A stretch of DNA of 64,000 bases from Hyphomicrobium_A sp964493785 (GTDB lineage: Bacteria; Pseudomonadota; Alphaproteobacteria; Rhizobiales; Hyphomicrobiaceae), in the NCBI GenBank assembly GCA_964493785.1, contig CAZBPM010000011.1, positions 62,001 to 126,000 of the forward strand, in the 5' to 3' direction. Of this stretch, positions 58,999 through 64,000 are shown one piece after another; position 1 is the stretch's first letter; every line of letters begins with the position of its first letter. The notes below the pieces were generated by a model. The model did not search any database, was not told where the DNA came from, and saw only the letters and a program-made list of their open reading frames with translations. A program made the position numbers and the translations under genes.

Positions 58999-59541
58999 TC
59001 AGGGCGACGTAGCGCCGGCAGAGGCGGCCACGCCTAGCCCGGCCAGCCCTTTGTCCATCTCGTTACCCATCATTTTCTTGCCGTTGAAGACGACGCAGAT
59101 CGCCTTGGCGATGAAGTTCTGCTCGCCGCTCATGCGCCACGTCACGTGCGTGCGCTCGCCCTCCGGCTTCAGCTCGAACTTCGAGCTGCTCGTGTTCTCG
59201 AACGGCTTTGAGAAATCGACCCTGATATCGACGGCCTCGTCCGGCCGGCTATCGACGATCGTCATGCTGCCTTCGCCGATCTTTTCGTTGCCGGACCACT
59301 TGAACGACGCCCCTTTGCCGCTGGCAGGACCTTCGAACGCGATCTTCGCATTTGGGTCGATCTTGGCCCATGGCGACCACGCATCCCAGCGGTGCAGGTC
59401 GTCGATCTGCGCAAATACCTTCGAGGGCGGGGCGTTCACGGTCAACTGTCGCTCGACCACGAGCACGTCGGGCTGCATCGCGACGTATGCGGCGAATGCA
59501 GCGATGACCACGACAAGGCCAGCCAAAATCTTTTTGAACAT
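58999..59541 (-). CDS. SRPBCC-family membrane-anchored protein
   Basis: The 180-residue protein has an N-terminal membrane anchor (ILAGLVVVIAAFAAYVAMQP). A START/polyketide-cyclase-like fold follows (LTVNAPPSKVFAQIDDLHRW, DAWSPWAKIDPNAKIAFEGP, then RTHVTWRMSGEQNFIAKAIC). Such domains bind hydrophobic ligands; the ligand is unknown. The ending residues are Gly/Ala-rich. It is followed on the same strand by ada but with a separating gap. Confidence 0.83.
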   Translation of the reverse strand: MFKKILAGLVVVIAAFAAYVAMQPDVLVVERQLTVNAPPSKVFAQIDDLHRWDAWSPWAKIDPNAKIAFEGPASGKGASFKWSGNEKIGEGSMTIVDSRPDEAVDIRVDFSKPFENTSSSKFELKPEGERTHVTWRMSGEQNFIAKAICVVFNGKKMMGNEMDKGLAGLGVAASAGATSP

Positions 59542-59620
59542 GCGAACCCTCTAGCGCTTTTAAGGCTCGCCTGTGCCAGCTCATTCTGGCGACACGGCGA
59601 CCGTCGCAGCGTGGCCGTCT

Positions 59621-59842
59621 TTAGCGCGTCCGACGCGTGGTTGCGCGATCAAACGCTTCCTGCTCCGCCTGTGAGCACCAAGGATTGCCGTAATACCCGA
59701 ACCGAGCGTTGAGCCGCGTGCAATCCTTGACCACCGGAGCCGGCTTCCACGCCGGTGCCTTGGTCCGCTTGCCCGCTTCGGCATCGGCCGAATATAGGCC
59801 GGCGCCTGCTAGGGCGAGCGCCAGGAGAATGAGAGGTCGCAT
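59621..59842 (-). CDS. Small exported protein, unknown
   Basis: This 73-residue protein has a signal peptide (RPLILLALALAGAGLYSADA) and a short mature part with two cysteines (VVKDCTRLNARFGYYGNPWC) and a basic tail. The upstream GAAGGAGACCGCC gives a strong ribosome site for ATG 59842. It sits 18 bases after the proA stop on the same strand, so it may be read through from proBA. Function unknown. Confidence 0.65.
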   Translation of the reverse strand: MRPLILLALALAGAGLYSADAEAGKRTKAPAWKPAPVVKDCTRLNARFGYYGNPWCSQAEQEAFDRATTRRTR

Positions 59843-59860
59843 CGGCGGTCTCCTTCGAGT

Positions 59861-61147
59861 TTAGCTGGGCCGGATCTGGCCGTTCCCCCGCACGAGATAT
59901 TTGAAGCTCGTCAGTTGCTCGACACCGACCGGCCCGCGCGCATGCAGCTTGCCCGTCGCGATGCCGATCTCGCCGCCGAAACCGAACTCGCCGCCGTCGG
60001 CGAACTGCGTCGAAGCGTTGTGCAGCACGATCGCCGAGTCGACTTCGCGCATGAAGCGATCGGCGGTCTCGTCGTTGGCCGTGATGATCGCGTCGGTGTG
60101 CTGCGTGCCATAGCGCGCAATGTGCCCGATCGCCCCCTCGACGCCATCGACGACCTTCGCCGAAATGATCGCGTCAAGATACTCAGTCGACCAGTCCGCA
60201 TCATTCGCTGGCTTGACGCGGGCGTCGGCTTTCTGTGCCGTTTCATCGCCGCGCACTTCGCAACCGGCATCGAGCAGTGCCGAAACCAGCGTCGGCAGAA
60301 ACTGCGCCGGCGCCGCGCGATCTACCAGTAGCGTCTCGGTGGAGCCGCATACGCCCGTCCGCCGCATCTTCGCGTTGATGGCGACGGCTACCGCCATCTC
60401 GAGATCGGCATCCTTGTCGACATATGTGTGGCACAGCCCTTCCAGGTGCGCGAACACCGGAACGCGGGCTTCCTTCTGCACCCGCTCGACCAAGCTCTTG
60501 CCGCCCCGCGGCACGATCACGTCGATGGCGCCGTCCAATCCTGTCAGCATGTGTCCCACGGCTGCCCGATCGGGCGTCGGCACGAGCTGGATCGCAGCCT
60601 CGGGGAGGCCCGCACTCTTTAGTCCGGCAACCAGCGCCGCATGGATTGCCTGCGCCGAGTTGAGACTTTCTGAGCCGGCACGCAGGATCGCGGCATTCCC
60701 GGCCTTCACCGCCAATGCCCCAGCATCGGCCGTCACGTTCGGACGGCTCTCGAAAATGATGCCGATTGTGCCAATCGGCACGCGCACGCGCTGCAGCGTC
60801 AGCCCGTTGGGCCGCGTCCACTCCGCCAGCACCGTGCCGACGGGGTCCGCTAGCTCGGCGATTTCATCGACGCCGTCCGCCATCGCCGCAATCCGCGCCT
60901 CGTTGAGCAGCAGGCGGTCGATGAAAGCAGCAGGGCGCCCGGCGGCACGCGCGGCCGCAAGGTCTTTCTCATTCGCCGCTAAGATGGCCGGTGCCGCCTC
61001 GCGCAACGCCTTCGCCGCAGCGTGCAGGGCTTCCGACTTCGCACCCGGACTGGCCAGCGCCAACTGACGCGAAGCCTCACGCGCGCGCCTGCCGATGGCC
61101 AGCATCGTGTCCTCGGTCGATGTATCGATGCGTGCGGGGCTGTTCAT
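59861..61147 (-). CDS. proA: Glutamate-5-semialdehyde dehydrogenase ProA
   Basis: The 428-residue enzyme reduces gamma-glutamyl phosphate in proline synthesis. The catalytic Cys lies in MRRTGVCGSTETLLVDRA. Further hallmarks are PIGTIGIIFESRPNVTADAG, VIVPRGGKSLVERVQ and the C-terminal ARGPVGVEQLTSFKYLVRGN. It follows proB by 36 bases, the standard pair. Confidence 0.97.
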   Translation of the reverse strand: MNSPARIDTSTEDTMLAIGRRAREASRQLALASPGAKSEALHAAAKALREAAPAILAANEKDLAAARAAGRPAAFIDRLLLNEARIAAMADGVDEIAELADPVGTVLAEWTRPNGLTLQRVRVPIGTIGIIFESRPNVTADAGALAVKAGNAAILRAGSESLNSAQAIHAALVAGLKSAGLPEAAIQLVPTPDRAAVGHMLTGLDGAIDVIVPRGGKSLVERVQKEARVPVFAHLEGLCHTYVDKDADLEMAVAVAINAKMRRTGVCGSTETLLVDRAAPAQFLPTLVSALLDAGCEVRGDETAQKADARVKPANDADWSTEYLDAIISAKVVDGVEGAIGHIARYGTQHTDAIITANDETADRFMREVDSAIVLHNASTQFADGGEFGFGGEIGIATGKLHARGPVGVEQLTSFKYLVRGNGQIRPS

Positions 61148-61183
61148 GCGCTCCAGTGTCCCGATTCCGAGGTTCGCCGGCCT

Positions 61184-62341
61184 CTAGCTCCGATGCAGGG
61201 CCATGTCGTCCCGGTGGATCAGCTCATCACACCGCGACACCCCTAATATAGTGGCGATCTCCGAGCTTTTCTTGCCGATGATGCGCTCGGCGTCCGTGCG
61301 GGTGTAGGCGATGAGGCCACGCCCAAGTTCCCGGCCATCCGGCGCCCGAATGACCACGGCATCGCCCCGCTGGAAATGACCCTCGACCTTCGAGACTCCC
61401 GCTGGGAGCAGGCTCTTGCCGGCCGCAAGCGCCGTCATGGCCCCGGCATCGACATAAACGTAGCCCTTCGGCTCGAGCTGGCCGGAGATCCAGCGCTTTC
61501 GCGCCGTGATCGGGTCCGAATGGGCGAGGAACCACGTGCAGGGCGCCCCTTCCCCAATAGAGCGCAGCGGGTTCATCACCTTGCCGCTGGCGATGACCAT
61601 GTGCGTTCCCCCGCCGAGCGCGATCTTCCCCGCCTCGACCTTGGTCTTCATGCCGCCCTTGGACAGCTCCGTGCCGACGTCGCCAGCCATCGCCTCGATC
61701 TCGGGCGTGACCGAGGTCACGATATCGAGCCGCACCGCATTGGCGTTGGCATTGGGCGGAGCCGTATAAAGCCCGTCGATGTCGGACAGCAGCACCAGGC
61801 AATCGGCCGACACCATGGAGGCAACGCGCGCCGACAGCCGGTCGTTGTCGCCGTAGCGGATTTCGGCGGTTGCCACCGTGTCATTCTCGTTGACCACCGG
61901 CACCGCCTTCAGCTCGAGGAGCGTCTCGATGGTGTGGCGGGCGTTGAGATAGCGCGTGCGCTCCTCGGTGTCCCCGAGTGTCAGCAGGATCTGCGCCGCA
62001 ACGAGACCGCGCGCGCCGAACATCTCCTGGTACGCGTGAGCGAGGCTGATCTGGCCCACCGCCGCCGCCGCCTGGCTCTGCTCCAGCTCCAGCGGACCCT
62101 TCGGCAACTTCAGCGTGTGGCGGCCGAGCGCGATGGCGCCTGACGACACCAGCACCACCTCTTTGCCGGCACGCGTGAGGGCCGCGACGTCGTCCAGTAG
62201 CGAGGCGAGCCATTCCGCCTTAAGCGTGCCGGTGGCGCGGTCGGTCAGCAGCGCCGACCCGATCTTGACGACCACGCGCCGGGCATTGGTCCACTCGTCG
62301 CGCACGGCGCTCGTGGAGGCTGTTTTTGCTTCAGTCATCAT
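61184..62341 (-). CDS. proB: Glutamate 5-kinase ProB
   Basis: The 385-residue enzyme phosphorylates glutamate. N-terminal kinase: RVVVKIGSALLTDRATGTLK, LVSSGAIALGRHTLKLPKGP, VNENDTVATAEIRYGDNDRL and STGGMxTK-like LSKGGMKTKVEAGKIALGGG. The C-terminal PUA domain runs from about residue 285. ATG 62341 or 62338. The usual upstream partner obgE is absent; a divergent WD40 gene takes that place. Hairpins upstream may attenuate transcription. Confidence 0.96.
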   Translation of the reverse strand: MMTEAKTASTSAVRDEWTNARRVVVKIGSALLTDRATGTLKAEWLASLLDDVAALTRAGKEVVLVSSGAIALGRHTLKLPKGPLELEQSQAAAAVGQISLAHAYQEMFGARGLVAAQILLTLGDTEERTRYLNARHTIETLLELKAVPVVNENDTVATAEIRYGDNDRLSARVASMVSADCLVLLSDIDGLYTAPPNANANAVRLDIVTSVTPEIEAMAGDVGTELSKGGMKTKVEAGKIALGGGTHMVIASGKVMNPLRSIGEGAPCTWFLAHSDPITARKRWISGQLEPKGYVYVDAGAMTALAAGKSLLPAGVSKVEGHFQRGDAVVIRAPDGRELGRGLIAYTRTDAERIIGKKSSEIATILGVSRCDELIHRDDMALHRS

Positions 62342-62422
62342 GGTTTGCGCTTGCAGGTCGGGCTTCACGAAAGGTTTGAGCCAGCCTGATAGCCCAGCCG
62401 GGCCAAAAGCGGTAGCCTTCCC

Positions 62423-62470
62423 CCAAAAAAGCGGGCCGACAGGCCCCAGAGATTAGGGGCCGACAGGCCC
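62423..62470 (-). promoter_or_regulatory. Tandem hairpins and T-run upstream of proB
   Basis: Read on the minus strand, two identical hairpins (14-base unit GGGCCTGTCGGCCC, at 62457-62470 and 62433-62446) precede TTTTTT around 62425-62430. The second resembles a rho-independent terminator 82 bases before the proB start. It may be a leader attenuator or the terminator of a lost upstream gene. Confidence 0.55.
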
Positions 62471-62538
62471 TGAGCGTGGCGCTGAATAAAGAAAAGCTGC
62501 CCTTGCGGGGCGGCGCGTCGACGCTCGGGGGAAGCCCA

Positions 62539-63663
62539 ATGACCAGACTTCGCAGCCTGCTCGCTCAATTGCTATCGCTCGTGGCTATCGCCGCGTCGTT
62601 CGCGCCCTGCGCCATGGCCGGTGCCGCAGCGCCGGACACGGCACCCCCGGCGGTCGTTTTCAAGGGCCACACCGCCGACCTCGGCAGTGCGGCCTACAGT
62701 CCTGACGGCACCAGGGTCGTGACCGCATCGAGCGATCACACGGCGCGCATATGGGACGCCCAATCCGGCGCCGAACTCATGAAACTCGAAGGACACTCCG
62801 AGGCGGTCCGCAACGCCGCTTTCAGTCCTGACGGCAAGCGTATCGTCACCGCCTCGCGTGACGGCAGCGCCAAGATCTGGGATGTGACCAGCGGCGCCGC
62901 CATGCAGACGCTCGAGGGCCACGCCGGCATGCTGGAGTACGCCGCATGGAGCCCCGACGGCACGCGCGTCGTCACGGCATCCCGGGACAAGCGAGCGACG
63001 GTCTGGGATGCCTCCAGCGGCAAGGTCGTCGCCGAGCTGCTCGGCCATACCAGCCCCGTGATGCGGGCCGTCTTCAGCCCCGACGGCAAGCGCGTCGTGA
63101 CCGCATCGACCGACAAGACCGCCCGCATTTGGGATGCAGCGACCGGAGCCCCGCTCGCAACCCTGATGGGTCACCAGCGCATGGTCCTTGGCGTGCAATT
63201 CGACGCCAAGGGTGAGCGCGTTGCCACCGCCGGCAGCGACGAGACCGGCGCCATCTGGAACGCCAGCACGGGCGAACGGCTGGCAACCCTCAGCGGCCAC
63301 GAGCGTGGCGTCCTGCATATCGAGTTCAGCGCCGACGGAAGCCGCATCCTCACCACATCGAGCGACCGGACCGCGCGCATCTGGGATGCCAGCAACGGCG
63401 CCTTGCTGTTCACGCTGGGCGGCCACGGACGCCCGGTCATGGATGGTGCCTTCAGTCCGGACGGCAAGCTCGCGGCGACGGCGTCCCACGACAAGAACGT
63501 ACGAATCTGGGATGTAGCCAGCGGCAAGCTCCTGGCGACACTGCCGACCGGCGGCAGCGAGGTGCAGACGGTGGCCTTCAGCCCCAACGGCACCCACATC
63601 CTCGCGGCCTCGTTCGACGGACAGGCGCGCATTTGGGATATCTCAAGCTACAAGCCGAAGTGA
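62539..63663 (+). CDS. Exported WD40-repeat protein
   Basis: The 374-residue protein has a signal peptide (about 1-27) and eight WD40 repeats covering nearly the whole mature chain. Each has GH near its start and RIWD or a relative near its end, for example GHTADLGSAAYSPDGTRVVT. The repeats form a beta-propeller, probably seven- or eight-bladed, in the periplasm. ATG 62539 has GGGGGAAG. No catalytic domain is fused, so it is likely a scaffold. Partner unknown; it is followed by a methyltransferase gene. Confidence 0.9.
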   Translation: MTRLRSLLAQLLSLVAIAASFAPCAMAGAAAPDTAPPAVVFKGHTADLGSAAYSPDGTRVVTASSDHTARIWDAQSGAELMKLEGHSEAVRNAAFSPDGKRIVTASRDGSAKIWDVTSGAAMQTLEGHAGMLEYAAWSPDGTRVVTASRDKRATVWDASSGKVVAELLGHTSPVMRAVFSPDGKRVVTASTDKTARIWDAATGAPLATLMGHQRMVLGVQFDAKGERVATAGSDETGAIWNASTGERLATLSGHERGVLHIEFSADGSRILTTSSDRTARIWDASNGALLFTLGGHGRPVMDGAFSPDGKLAATASHDKNVRIWDVASGKLLATLPTGGSEVQTVAFSPNGTHILAASFDGQARIWDISSYKPK

Positions 63664-63669
63664 GAATGC

Positions 63670-64000
63670 ATGTCTGAAGTCGTCCACATCTACGAGAACA
63701 ACGCCGCTGCCTTCGACCAGGACCGCGGCCGCCAGCTCATGGAGGCGAATTACCTCGATGCGCTGCTGACTGCGCTCGCGCCAACGCGCCGTGTGCTCGA
63801 CGTCGGCTGCGGCGCGGGGGAGCCTATAGCCCGCTACCTGATCGACAACGGCTGCACCGTGACCGGCATCGACGCGGCATCCGCGATGACGGCGCTATGT
63901 GCCACCCGCTTCCCCGCCATGACGTGGATCACCGCCGACATGCGCGGGCTGAACCTTGGCGCGCGCTTCGACGCCATCGTCGCCTGGGACAGCTTCTTTC
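63670..64000 (+). CDS. Class I SAM-dependent methyltransferase (partial)
   Basis: The first 110 residues of a methyltransferase are visible, cut by the window edge. The ATG at 63670 gives SEVVHIYENNAAAFDQDRGR, followed by motif I VLDVGCGAGEPIARYL and the acidic GIDAAS strand end. This is the family used for small-molecule or quinone methylation; the substrate is not readable. It lies 6 bases after the WD40 stop, suggesting an operon. Confidence 0.85.
   Translation, partial: MSEVVHIYENNAAAFDQDRGRQLMEANYLDALLTALAPTRRVLDVGCGAGEPIARYLIDNGCTVTGIDAASAMTALCATRFPAMTWITADMRGLNLGARFDAIVAWDSFF

Noticed and set aside
1..64000. tRNA, rRNA, insertion sequences, prophage and integrase genes
   Set aside because: None was recognised on either strand by reading; a covariance or profile search could still reveal a small RNA gene in the intergenic gaps.

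Overview
The window reads as one contiguous GC-rich alphaproteobacterial chromosome segment, most likely from the Hyphomicrobiales (Rhizobiales). The evidence is a set of lineage-typical genes: an FtcR-type orphan flagellar regulator, FlaF/FlbT, MotC and MotE, MotB with a long periplasmic linker, a cheS-cheY1-cheA-cheW-cheR-cheB-cheY2-cheD-cheT chemotaxis operon, several adjacent flagellins, and the proBA / nadD-rsfS-rlmH neighbourhood. Genus cannot be decided from sequence reading alone. No rRNA, tRNA, insertion sequence, prophage or CRISPR array was seen.

Layout. (1) 0-3.2 kb: a large membrane protein of unknown function and three small membrane or envelope proteins on the minus strand. (2) 3.4-40.3 kb: an almost unbroken flagellar regulon. 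It runs ftcR; flgE-flgK-flgL-flaF-flbT-flgD-fliQ; flhA-fliR-(FliJ-like)-(FlgJ rod-binding)-(FlgN-like)-unknown; the minus-strand set fliI-flgF and a long DUF1217 repeat protein; motA-fliM-fliN-fliG-flhB-unknown; flgB-flgC-fliE-flgG-flgA-flgI-motE-flgH-fliL-fliP; three flagellin genes; and fliF-fliH-motB-motC-fliK(motD)-lytic transglycosylase-(GIY-YIG-like). Many neighbouring genes overlap by ATGA, GTGA or TGATG, so translational coupling is the rule. (3) 40.7-50.0 kb: a minus-strand chemotaxis operon headed by a methyl-accepting receptor and ending in a CheT-like protein and a small J-domain protein. (4) 50.0-53.0 kb: a structured repeat region, a glycine-rich secreted protein, and the housekeeping genes rlmH, rsfS and nadD. 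(5) 53.1-59.8 kb: a block of accessory genes (serine hydrolase, NTF2-like protein, PRC-barrel protein, PAS-GGDEF-EAL protein, Ada, SRPBCC protein, small secreted protein) separating nadD from proA. (6) 59.9-64 kb: proA, proB, then an exported WD40 protein and a methyltransferase cut by the window edge.

How it works together: FtcR probably activates the flagellar operons. A 14-base element recurs upstream of flgE and motA, with a 12/14 match upstream of flhA. The basal body, export gate, hook, motor and filament are nearly all encoded here. The chemotaxis operon supplies CheY2 as the likely motor regulator, with CheY1, CheS and CheT as a probable phosphate-sink and termination branch.

The most striking unexplained structure is a conserved multi-hairpin 5' leader in front of each flagellin gene. 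Its stems are preserved by compensatory changes, and its last helix pairs TGTCCC with GGGACA, which contains the Shine-Dalgarno sequence. Each leader is preceded at the same distance by a TTAA-N7-TCAA-like box. The FlbT gene in the same window is a natural candidate for the protein acting on these leaders.
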